This document shows positions 1-6,921 of a stretch of 39,324 bases of DNA, piece after piece; position 1 is the stretch's first letter, and each line of letters begins with the position of its first letter. The notes under the pieces are model-generated. The model was not told where the DNA came from, did not search any database, and was given only the letters and a program-made list of their open reading frames with translations. Where the stretch lies: assembly GCA_020831535.1 (NCBI GenBank), contig JAFIGF010000226.1, positions 1 to 39,324 on the forward strand, read 5' to 3'. A program made the translations under genes and the position numbers. This DNA comes from Opitutales bacterium. Lineage in GTDB: Bacteria > Verrucomicrobiota > Verrucomicrobiia > Opitutales > T3Sed10-336.

Positions 1-303
1 CTTTGTTTGGGGGGCGATTGTCCGGGATTGAGTGAGGCCATGTTGCGGCAGGCGGCCCAGGTCTTGGAAGAAGGGGCGGAGGTGGTTTTCGGGCCTACCC
101 CGGATGGGGGGTATTATCTGGTAGGGATGAAAGAAGAACAACCGGGACTGTTTGCGGGAATCCCCTGGAGCAGTTCCGAGACGTTGTCGGCAAGCTTGGA
201 GAAGACCCGGTCCCTCGGCTTGAAGGTGGCGTTGTTGCCGGAATTATCGGATGTGGACACCCTGGCCGATTGGGAACGGGAAAGGCGAAAATTTCAAATT
301 TGA
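1..303 (+). CDS. DUF2064 / TIGR04282-type glycosyltransferase, C-terminal part
   Basis: The frame is open from the first base, so the N-terminus lies outside the window. The visible part begins LCLGGDCPGL, matching the G-x-D-C-P conserved segment of the small GT-A-fold DUF2064 family, followed by a FGPTPDGGYYLVG segment typical of nucleotidyltransferase-like glycosyltransferases and an S-D-V-D-T-x-x-D motif near the end. Family members annotated as arsenosugar biosynthesis glycosyltransferases usually sit beside arsS, as here, where arsS lies convergently 50 bases downstream. A role in attaching the sugar part of an arsenosugar is inferred from that neighbourhood; the substrate is not shown. 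The stop codon falls inside a tandem 7-base repeat, so the last few residues (KFQI) may be repeat-derived and not part of the ancestral protein. Confidence 0.82.
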   Translation, partial: LCLGGDCPGLSEAMLRQAAQVLEEGAEVVFGPTPDGGYYLVGMKEEQPGLFAGIPWSSSETLSASLEKTRSLGLKVALLPELSDVDTLADWERERRKFQI

Positions 304-336
304 GATTTGAAATTTGAAATTTGAGATTTGAGATTT
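295..336. repeat. Tandem 7-base repeat between convergent genes
   Basis: Six consecutive heptamers (CAAATTT, GAGATTT, GAAATTT, GAAATTT, GAGATTT, GAGATTT) run without interruption and end in a T-run. The first two supply the last codon and the stop of the upstream glycosyltransferase. The array fills most of the gap to the arsS stop codon on the other strand. It is AT-rich low-complexity DNA unlike the surrounding coding sequence. No function is evident; slippage-prone spacer is the simplest reading. Confidence 0.85.
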
Positions 337-352
337 TTTCAGAGGGAGAGGA

Positions 353-1369
353 TCAGGTGACGGCACCGCCGCAGCTGGACCCTTGGCCGGCGGTGCAGCC
401 ATAGCAATGGGAAGCGGTGCGGATGGGCGTGTGCTGCCAGGTTTTTTCGTCAAGGTCCCAGAGCTTCCATGGTTCGCCTTGGCGGCCGAGGTGCATATTC
501 ATCTGTTGATTGAAGTCACAGTCAAAGACATTGCCTTCCCAATCGACACTGATGGTGTCCCGGCACATTAACCCCGCCACCGAGGCCGGGTTGAAACTAT
601 CGGCCAGGAGAGCCATGTAATCCTCCAGGTGACCGTTGCGACGCAACCATGAAGCAAAGCGGGCCACGGGAAGGTTGGTGATGGCGTAGAGTTGATTGAA
701 GACGATGTCGAAATGCTTTTTCAACTCACTTTTGTAGTCGGCTTCCAATTCCTTTTGGTCAGGGGGGAGTTTGGGGCCGTTCGGGTTGAAGACCAAGTCC
801 AGGGTTAGGTTCTTTTGCCGACCGTATCCCAATTTATTGAGGAGGTGTAATCCTTTGATACTGTTGTCAAAGACTCCCTCACCTCGCTGTTCATTGACAT
901 TTTCGGGGTTGTAGCAGGGCATCGAAGCGACGACTTCAACCTCGTGTTCGGCCAGGAAGGGAGCGGCCCATTCGTATCCAGGTTCCATCAGAATCGTCAG
1001 GTTGCAACGGTCCATGACGTGGCAGCCGCGCTCTTTCAGGCCGCGGGCCAGGTAACGGAATTCGGGAATCATCTCCGGTGCTCCCCCGGTGAGGTCGGCT
1101 ACGGGGATTGGGTTTTGTTCGACCCATTCCAGAATGCGGTCAACGGTCTTCCGGGTCATTATCTCCTTCCGTTTGGGTCCGGCGTTCACATGGCAATGGA
1201 TACAGGTTAAATTGCAGAGTTTACCGATATTCAGTTGCAGGATACGGGGTTTTAGGCGGGTGAGTTTTTGACCGTGATCCCGCAGCGTTTTGAGGAAAGG
1301 CGGAACCATTGCCTCCTGGTCGGGGTTGACGAGATTTTTTTTGCGTTGAGGAAGCGTGGCGAGGGTCAT
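353..1369 (-). CDS. arsS: Arsenosugar biosynthesis radical SAM protein ArsS
   Basis: A 338-residue radical SAM protein. The cluster-binding motif CNLTCIHC (C52, C56, C59; C-x3-C-x2-C) is followed by the DLTGGAPEM glycine-rich SAM segment. Further cysteines in GLMCRD and NVFDCDFNQ, and a C-terminal CYGCTAG...SSCGG stretch (C322, C325, C333), fit the auxiliary-cluster region of the ArsS family, some members of which are selenoproteins; here all positions are ordinary Cys codons. ArsS is thought to use SAM to transfer the 5'-deoxyadenosyl group onto a methylated arsenical, forming the dimethylarsinoyl-riboside precursor. The convergent glycosyltransferase fragment supports this. No arsM-type arsenite methyltransferase is visible. 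The ATG at 1369 gives the expected N-terminus and follows AAGGTAAG. Assignment is confident at family level; the substrate is inferred. Confidence 0.9.
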   Translation of the reverse strand: MTLATLPQRKKNLVNPDQEAMVPPFLKTLRDHGQKLTRLKPRILQLNIGKLCNLTCIHCHVNAGPKRKEIMTRKTVDRILEWVEQNPIPVADLTGGAPEMIPEFRYLARGLKERGCHVMDRCNLTILMEPGYEWAAPFLAEHEVEVVASMPCYNPENVNEQRGEGVFDNSIKGLHLLNKLGYGRQKNLTLDLVFNPNGPKLPPDQKELEADYKSELKKHFDIVFNQLYAITNLPVARFASWLRRNGHLEDYMALLADSFNPASVAGLMCRDTISVDWEGNVFDCDFNQQMNMHLGRQGEPWKLWDLDEKTWQHTPIRTASHCYGCTAGQGSSCGGAVT

Positions 1370-1460
1370 GGGATCTTACCTTTATTTTGAGGACGAATAA
1401 AAATGAGAGAGAGACAAAGGATAAAGCTGTTTGGTAAATTGGTCTCGAAAGAGGGTTCGG

Positions 1461-3002
1461 TCAAACGCCCCCCCGACTTCGTTTCAACCACCAGCGGAAG
1501 GCTTTTTTCAGAAAGGGAGTGAAACGGGTTTTGTTGTAGGCATCGCCGATGCGTTGAATGGCCTCGGCGGCGGTTGGGTAGGGATGGATCACGTTCGATA
1601 GGGTGCCCAGCTTCATGCCCGCCTGCATGGCTACGGTGATCTCCGAGATCAAATCGCCCGCATTTTCTCCCACGATGGTGGCTCCGACAATGCGGCCTTT
1701 ATGGGCGTGTACTTTGACAAAGCCCTTGGTTTTTTCTTCGACAATATTCCGGTCCATTTCGGCAAAGGGTTGGGTAAAGGTTTGGGCGTTCTCGCCGTAC
1801 TTTTCCTTTGCTTCGTTTTCGTAAAGACCAACATGGGCAATTTCCGGCTGGGTGTAGGTGCACCAGGGAACGAGAAGATCGGTATGCTTTTTGCGGCCGC
1901 CAAAGAGGGCGTTCTGAATCACCAAGCGGGCGGTTGCCCCGGCCATGTGGGTGAATTTATATTTCATGGCGACATCCCCGATGGCGAAGATTTTCGGGTT
2001 GGTGGTCTGTAGGCGTTCGTTTACTTTGATGCCCGCGCGTTTGTCGAATTCCACTCCGACGGTCTCCAGACCAATGCCTTCGACATTCGGTGCCCGGCCG
2101 ACTCCGACCAAAACCTCGGCGAAGGTGAGGGTTTCGGTTTTTCCCTCATGCTCCAGGGTGATGACCCTTTGGCCATCTTCCTGTTTCTCCACTTTTTTCA
2201 AGGCAACCTCGCAACGGGAGACGACGCCCTCTTCATGGAGTTGAGCCCGTACGATCTCCGAGGCCTCGGTGTCTTCCCTTGGGAGAATGCGGCATTCCGA
2301 TTCAAATAGGGTTACTTTGGTGCCAAAACGGGTGAAAGCCTGGGCCATTTCACAGCCGATGGGGCCGGCTCCGATGATGGCGAGGGATTCCGGTTGTTCG
2401 GTGAGGGAGAACAAGGTTTCGTTGGTCAACGCTCCGGCTTCCGCCAGGCCCGGAACCGGAAGTACAATGGCCCGCCCGCCGGTGGCGACCACAGCTTTGG
2501 CAAATTTTAGATCCTGCCCCCTGACCGTTACCGTTTCCCGGTCCTTGAATTTGGCCTCTCCGAAAAAGATATCAACACCCAGGTCACGAAAGCGCTCGGC
2601 TGAATCATGGGGAGCGATTTGTGCCCGAAGTTCACGCATGTTTTCCATCAGAGCGGAAAAATCAACTTCCGGCGCAGAGTGTTTGAGGAAAGGGCTATCC
2701 TTGGTTTTCCGGGCGGCGGCAATTTGCTTGGCGGCGGAAAGCAGGGCCTTGGAGGGAACGCAACCAACATTCAGGCAGTCGCCGCCGAGGGCGTGTTTCT
2801 CGATCAAGGCGACTTTGCCACCCAGGCCAGCCACTGCCGCTGCGGTGACCAAACCGCCACTACCGGCACCGATCACTACGACATTGTAGCGTTCGGCCGG
2901 GGTGGGATTGGGCCAGTCCGGGGGCGCAACATTTTTACGCAAGGTCTGGTTGGCCTCAGAAGCGGGTTGAAATAAGGGATGAGAAGAGTTGCTTTCAGTC
3001 AT
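1461..3002 (-). CDS. Mercuric reductase-like FAD/NAD(P) disulfide oxidoreductase
   Basis: A 513-residue class I pyridine nucleotide-disulfide oxidoreductase. An FAD Rossmann motif (VVVIGAGSGG, about residues 42-50) is followed by the redox pair in GGDCLNVGCVPSK (C76, C81), a second NAD(P) motif (AIIGAGPIGCEMA), and the dimerisation domain. The C-terminal HPYPTAAEA segment (residues 473-481) has Tyr475 where dihydrolipoamide dehydrogenases carry the catalytic His, and the protein lacks both the N-terminal metal-binding domain and the terminal Cys pair of classical MerA. It is therefore neither a standard Lpd nor a standard MerA. It may reduce a small disulfide or metalloid substrate for the arsenosugar cluster; that role is inferred from position only, 91 bases upstream of arsS on the same strand. 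The basic tail (LKKAFRWWLKRSRGG) resembles relatives that sit beside TMEM64-type membrane proteins. Confidence 0.85.
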   Translation of the reverse strand: MTESNSSHPLFQPASEANQTLRKNVAPPDWPNPTPAERYNVVVIGAGSGGLVTAAAVAGLGGKVALIEKHALGGDCLNVGCVPSKALLSAAKQIAAARKTKDSPFLKHSAPEVDFSALMENMRELRAQIAPHDSAERFRDLGVDIFFGEAKFKDRETVTVRGQDLKFAKAVVATGGRAIVLPVPGLAEAGALTNETLFSLTEQPESLAIIGAGPIGCEMAQAFTRFGTKVTLFESECRILPREDTEASEIVRAQLHEEGVVSRCEVALKKVEKQEDGQRVITLEHEGKTETLTFAEVLVGVGRAPNVEGIGLETVGVEFDKRAGIKVNERLQTTNPKIFAIGDVAMKYKFTHMAGATARLVIQNALFGGRKKHTDLLVPWCTYTQPEIAHVGLYENEAKEKYGENAQTFTQPFAEMDRNIVEEKTKGFVKVHAHKGRIVGATIVGENAGDLISEITVAMQAGMKLGTLSNVIHPYPTAAEAIQRIGDAYNKTRFTPFLKKAFRWWLKRSRGGV

Positions 3003-3007
3003 AATGT

Positions 3008-3019
3008 AATAGGCCTATT
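3008..3019. promoter_or_regulatory. 12-base palindrome before flavoprotein start
   Basis: AATAGGCCTATT is a perfect palindrome ending 6 bases upstream of the ATG at 3002 on the minus strand. Its position over the ribosome-binding region would suit a repressor operator or translational control. It may be chance. Confidence 0.25.
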
Positions 3020-3269
3020 CTTCTATGACGAACGGCGGGGCAGATTATTGCGAGGGAAGAAAAAGGAATTTTGCTTTACTTCTCACGGGGTTTCGGTGGG
3101 TTTTGTTTTTTTGAACATCAAAGGGCAGACGTCTGGAAGAATGGATTATTCCGTTGGGGCAAGGGAGTGTGCCTGTAGGGAGCTTGTCGAGATGAAGGTG
3201 AATCTAAGAAAAAAAGAGTTTTTTGTAGATTCGGGCGGAATAGAAGCTTTGCCGGTTCGTCAGAAATCC

Positions 3270-3301
3270 TGACAGAAACGTTTGTCGTTTCGTTTCTGTC
3301 A
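3270..3301. repeat. Perfect 11-base inverted repeat
   Basis: TGACAGAAACG (3270-3280) and CGTTTCTGTCA (3291-3301) pair perfectly around a 10-base centre that itself echoes the arm (TTTGTCGTTT). No T-run follows, so it is a better candidate for an operator or an RNA stem in the leader of the methyltransferase gene than for a terminator. Confidence 0.6.
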
Positions 3302-3315
3302 TTCTTGTTGAGAGT

Positions 3316-3346
3316 CCTTGCCCTTTGAGAAGGGGGCAAGGGTTTT
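3316..3346 (+). terminator. Intrinsic-terminator-like hairpin in the methyltransferase leader
   Basis: CCTTGCCC (3316-3323) pairs with GGGCAAGG (3334-3341) and is followed at once by GTTTT. No plus-strand gene ends upstream of it, so the hairpin would act on a transcript that starts within the divergent region. It may be an attenuator or riboswitch-like switch, or the end of a small RNA. Confidence 0.5.
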
Positions 3347-3408
3347 CAGAAATTCACCAAAGCCCGGGTTGACTGGTTGCGGTTGGAGGTCTTGAGTGAG
3401 GAACAGGA

Positions 3409-4074
3409 ATGACCCGATCCCCCTCTATGTCCTGGAAGCAGCGTCTGTTTCGCCGGAGCACTCGCCGGCGCTTTTCCTTGTTGCGCCCATGGGTGGTAGG
3501 GCATTCGGTCCTCGATATCGGTGCGGCGGAAGGTTGGTTGGGCGAGGAGGCGGCTGCCGAAGGGTTGGCGGTGCAACTGGTCGATGTGGTGGATCTGAAC
3601 CAAACCCAACTTCCCTTTCAACTCTACGATGGACGGGATTTGCCGTTTCCAGCGGAGAGTTTTGATACCGTCATGATTCTTTTGACGCTTCACCACTGTG
3701 CCGATCCCGAGGCGGTTCTGGCGGAGGCAATCCGCGTGGCACGTCGTCGGATTCTCATTACCGAATCGGTGTACCGGAATGAATGGGGCAAACGGCTTTT
3801 GACTTTTTTGGATGGAGGTTTTAACGGTTTGCGTTCGGAGGGAAAGATGCGCCCGGCCCTGGGCTTCCGGGAGGCGAGGGAGTGGGAACAGACTTTCCAG
3901 GATCGGGGGTTGCTGATTCGTCACCAGGCGGAACAAAGGCGCGGTTTACATCGTCAACATTTCTTCGTTCTGGATAAAGAAACGTCTTCTTGCTCATTCG
4001 ATGGCCATTTGGGTGAGGTCCCACATGGGAAGGTAGATGGCGAGAGCAAAAAAACCGACGGCAAAGGTGAGTAG
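3409..4074 (+). CDS. Class I SAM-dependent methyltransferase with read-through C-terminus
   Basis: 221 residues in the present frame. Motif I (SVLDIGAAEGWLG, residues 33-45) binds SAM. The acidic D-L-N-Q, DGRDLPFPAESFD and LTLHHCADPEAVL segments follow the usual class I order. The start at 3409 is supported by GAGGA seven bases upstream. Residues 174-192 (AEQRRGLHRQHFFVLDKET) recur in the same frame 14.6 kb away, where they are followed by Ser-Pro-Phe and a stop. Here that stop is missing and translation runs about 29 further residues, antisense to the end of the PilC-like gene, an 81-base overlap. The natural protein was therefore probably about 195 residues. The Cys pattern does not match ArsM, so its substrate is unknown. 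Position suggests an arsenosugar or related accessory role. Confidence 0.8.
   Translation: MTRSPSMSWKQRLFRRSTRRRFSLLRPWVVGHSVLDIGAAEGWLGEEAAAEGLAVQLVDVVDLNQTQLPFQLYDGRDLPFPAESFDTVMILLTLHHCADPEAVLAEAIRVARRRILITESVYRNEWGKRLLTFLDGGFNGLRSEGKMRPALGFREAREWEQTFQDRGLLIRHQAEQRRGLHRQHFFVLDKETSSCSFDGHLGEVPHGKVDGESKKTDGKGE
3928..3984 (+). repeat. Left direct repeat flanking the pilus locus
   Basis: 57 bases inside the methyltransferase gene match 18567-18623 at 50 positions without a gap, in the same orientation and reading frame. Bases 3957-3983 match 18596-18622 perfectly (27 bases). The repeat ends about 10 bases from the last codon of the pilus locus. It resembles an attachment-site or target duplication at the 3' end of a gene. 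No integrase gene is visible. Confidence 0.8.
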
Positions 4075-5214
4075 AACGATCAGCAAGGGGCCGATGGCAC
4101 TGGTCATTTTTTTCATGGTGTAGCGCAATTCGACATCATAGTGCTCGGAGATCTTTTGCAGCATATCATCCAATTTTCCGGTTTCTTCACCAATCGCAAT
4201 CATACTGACGACCAAAGGTGGGAAGAAGCGTGCATCCCGAAGAGGTTGCGATATGCCTTTGCCTTCTTGTAGGGATTGACGCAGTTTTAAGAATTCATGG
4301 GCCAGGGCGGTATTGTCCATGGTTCGGGCAAGAATTTCAATGGATTCTAAAATCAAATAACCGCTGCGTTGAAGAATGGCAAAGATGGAAGTGAAACGTG
4401 TCATGGCGGCTTTCACCAAAACGGGGCCAATGAGTGGAGTGTTCAGGAGGAGTCTATCCCAGCGCAGACGAACGGCTTCTTTTTTCAAAGCAAAGCGAAA
4501 CCAGAGGAAACCAAGAACGAGCACAAAGGCCAGTGCAGGGCCCCAATCCAGCAGAAGGGCACTTAGGGCCATGCAAATTTGGGTAGGTAGGGGCAATTCC
4601 AAATCGGCTCGTTCAAAGAAGCCAGCGAAGGTGGGTACGACCCAGCCAAGCATCACCACGAAGGCAATTGCCAGGGCGATGATGACAAAAGTGGGATAAC
4701 GTAGGGCGGAGCGAACCTCTTGTTTAACTTCTTCCTCGTGTTCAACCAGATAAAGAAGTCGCTCCATCGAATTGGGAAGGGTTCCGCTTTTTTCACCGGC
4801 CGAGACAATCGTGCAATAGAGAGAGGAAAAGACTTTGGGATGCTTGCTCAAGGCTTCAGAAAGACTGGAACCATCTTCGATATCGATGCGGATTTTGCGG
4901 CTGAGGCGGGCGAGGGTTGGGCTTTCGGATTGGGTTTCCAGAATTTCCAGACATTGGGCAATCGGAATTCCCACGCGAATCATGGTGATCATTTGTTTGG
5001 TGTAGAGAATCAGATCCTCGGCTTTTACCTTGCGCAAACGTTTGGTCGGGGGAGCGTCAGTACTTGCAGAGGTGACGTTAGTTTCTTTTACCGAAATTGG
5101 TTGCAAACCGTTTTGGAAAAGCTTTTCATTCGCGGCGGCGACCGATTCTGAATCAATTTTGCCCCGCTGGAAGCGACCTTGGTCATCTACGGCTTGAAAG
5201 GTAAAAGAAGGCAT
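3994..5214 (-). CDS. Type IV pilus/T2SS inner-membrane platform protein (PilC/GspF/MshG-like)
   Basis: 406 residues, the normal length of the GspF/PilC family. The short N-terminal region (PSFTFQAVDDQGRFQRGKID) leads into two homologous T2SSF domains: one around residues 65-190 (LYTKQMITMIRVGIPIAQCLE) and one around 270-395 (RFTSIFAILQRSGYLILESIE), each followed by helical hairpins. Membrane segments include the stretches around VIIALAIAFVVMLGW, LAFVLVLGFLWF and LIVLLTFAVGFFALAIY. The protein forms the cytoplasmic-membrane platform driven by the assembly ATPase, whose gene ends 12 bases upstream. It is the last gene of the pilus operon, and its 3' end overlaps the methyltransferase read-through frame antiparallel. 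Confidence 0.93.
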   Translation of the reverse strand: MPSFTFQAVDDQGRFQRGKIDSESVAAANEKLFQNGLQPISVKETNVTSASTDAPPTKRLRKVKAEDLILYTKQMITMIRVGIPIAQCLEILETQSESPTLARLSRKIRIDIEDGSSLSEALSKHPKVFSSLYCTIVSAGEKSGTLPNSMERLLYLVEHEEEVKQEVRSALRYPTFVIIALAIAFVVMLGWVVPTFAGFFERADLELPLPTQICMALSALLLDWGPALAFVLVLGFLWFRFALKKEAVRLRWDRLLLNTPLIGPVLVKAAMTRFTSIFAILQRSGYLILESIEILARTMDNTALAHEFLKLRQSLQEGKGISQPLRDARFFPPLVVSMIAIGEETGKLDDMLQKISEHYDVELRYTMKKMTSAIGPLLIVLLTFAVGFFALAIYLPMWDLTQMAIE

Positions 5215-5226
5215 AGAGGAATAGGG

Positions 5227-6921
5227 TTAGGAAACAATGACGGATGCGGCTTCTTCCATCGTGGTTAGACCTTGGCGTATTTTATCGCGAGCGTCCTCCC
5301 GGAGGAAAGAAAAACCAGTTTCCCGGCGAGCGATGGAAATGAGTTTTTGTTCGGGGGCATTTTCCAGGATCGCTTGGCGGAGGTTTTTGTTGAACGCAAT
5401 TACTTCGTAAATGCCGATGCGCCCACGAAAGCCGGAGTTGTGACATTGGTGACAACCGTGGGAGCGAACAAAGCGATCCTCGGAGGTGGTGCTTTCGATA
5501 TCCCAAAAATCGAGGGCTTGGGGGGAAGGGGCGTAGGTTTCAAGGCAGTTGGGGCATACTTTGCGGACCAACCTTTGTCCCATGGCAATCCCGATTACGG
5601 AAGAGATCAGAAAAGATTCCAGCCCCATATCCTTCAGCCGTGTGATGGTGCCAATGGCGTCGTTGGTGTGCATGGTGCTTAGAACCAAATGGCCCGTTAA
5701 CGCCGCTTGCATGGCGACTAAGGCGGTTTCCTTGTCCCGGATTTCTCCTACCATGATGACATCCGGGTCCTGGCGCAGGATGGAGCGCAGGGCACTGGCA
5801 AAGGTCATCCCGGCTTTGGTGTTCAGTTCGACCTGGCGAATGCGTTCGATTCGGAATTCGACGGGATCCTCTACGGTAATTATGTTATGTTCCGGTTTGT
5901 TGAGCAGTCCGAGCAGGGCGTAGAGGGTTGAGGTTTTTCCACTGCCCGTGGGTCCTGTGCTGAGCATCAGGCCATGGGGCCTTTGGGCAAAGGCTTCAAT
6001 TTTGCACTGATCGTTGGCGTTCATTCCCAAATGGTCCAATTTGTAGACCAGGGCGGTCATATCGAGAATCCGGAGGACCAGGTTTTCTCCATAGATGGTG
6101 GGCATAGTGGAAATGCGAACATGAATCTCCCGGTTGTTGATTTTAGCACTGAAACGGCCATCCTGAGGTATGCGGGTGTTTGCGATATCCATGTTTCCCA
6201 GGATTTTGAGTCGGGAAACCACGGAGCTTTGTAATTTTTTGGGCCAAGAGGGGAGGTCCTTCAAAATTCCATCGACGCGAAGGCGTACCCGGACCTGAGT
6301 TTTTTCGGGGGAAATATGAATATCACTGGCTCGTTCCCATATGGCTTGGGTCAGTATCCAGTTTACATTGCGAACGGCGGATTGCCCCTCGGCAGCTTCG
6401 CGGGAGGCTTGAGAGGTTTCTTCCTCGGTTTCCTCCGTAGGCGAAAAATCAACCTCTCCGACTTCATGCGGTACGCCTCCAGCATCGGAGGAGATTCCGT
6501 AAAGAATGCCCATCAACTCGTCAAGCTGGCTTTCCGAACAGATAATTGGTTCCACTTCATGTTGGACGAGTTCTTGAATCTCATCCAGCGCGGGGATATT
6601 GGTGGGGTCCGTCATGGCGAGCAGAAGGACTCCATTATCCTCGGTTACCGGGGCTACATGGTGTTGGGTGGCACTCTTTAAAGGAATAAGTCGAGCCAGG
6701 TCATGGTTTACTGGAAATTCCCCGGGAGAATACCGGTCAATACGCAACTGCTTACTTAAGGCATCGATCATATCCGGTTCGCGAACAAGTCCCTCGCGGA
6801 TCAGGAACTGCCCCAGTTTGAGTTTTTTGGGTCGGGAGACCGAAAGGGCTTCCGACAATTTTTCGGCGGTCAATAAGCCACTGTCGACGAGGATTTCCCC
6901 TATTTTTTTGCGGGTGCTCAT
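5227..6921 (-). CDS. MshE/PilB-like assembly ATPase with c-di-GMP-binding N-domain
   Basis: 564 residues. Two MshEN-type motifs open the protein: K6-I-G...S29 and K35-L-G...Q58, each following the [RK]-[LI]-G-x2-L-x3-G pattern used by MshE to bind c-di-GMP. The second is the better match; the first ends in Ser where Gln is usual. After a linker rich in Glu come the N2 domain (SDIHISPE, about 199-206), Walker A GPTGSGKT (323-330), the Asp box (VEDPVEF), Walker B (DPDVIMVGE, 385-393), the His box (TGHLVLSTMHTND) and a four-Cys zinc site (C456, C459, C490, C493). It powers pilus extension from the cytoplasmic face. The start overlaps the secretin stop by ATGA. The adjacent GGDEF and HD-GYP genes make c-di-GMP control likely. 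Confidence 0.93.
   Translation of the reverse strand: MSTRKKIGEILVDSGLLTAEKLSEALSVSRPKKLKLGQFLIREGLVREPDMIDALSKQLRIDRYSPGEFPVNHDLARLIPLKSATQHHVAPVTEDNGVLLLAMTDPTNIPALDEIQELVQHEVEPIICSESQLDELMGILYGISSDAGGVPHEVGEVDFSPTEETEEETSQASREAAEGQSAVRNVNWILTQAIWERASDIHISPEKTQVRVRLRVDGILKDLPSWPKKLQSSVVSRLKILGNMDIANTRIPQDGRFSAKINNREIHVRISTMPTIYGENLVLRILDMTALVYKLDHLGMNANDQCKIEAFAQRPHGLMLSTGPTGSGKTSTLYALLGLLNKPEHNIITVEDPVEFRIERIRQVELNTKAGMTFASALRSILRQDPDVIMVGEIRDKETALVAMQAALTGHLVLSTMHTNDAIGTITRLKDMGLESFLISSVIGIAMGQRLVRKVCPNCLETYAPSPQALDFWDIESTTSEDRFVRSHGCHQCHNSGFRGRIGIYEVIAFNKNLRQAILENAPEQKLISIARRETGFSFLREDARDKIRQGLTTMEEAASVIVS

Larger units (their letters stand above)
3003..3408. other. Divergent intergenic region, 406 bases
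   Basis: This lies between the divergently read flavoprotein and methyltransferase genes, so it should hold both promoters. No protein gene is convincing. It contains a 12-base palindrome just upstream of the flavoprotein start, a perfect 11-base inverted repeat and a terminator-like hairpin, each listed separately. The T-rich stretch around 3060-3115 and the A-rich stretch around 3205-3225 could be promoter upstream sequence, but I cannot place -35/-10 boxes with confidence. Confidence 0.6.

Noticed and set aside
3409..4074. Arsenite methyltransferase ArsM
   Set aside because: The conserved ArsM cysteines and length are missing; it is a small generic class I methyltransferase.
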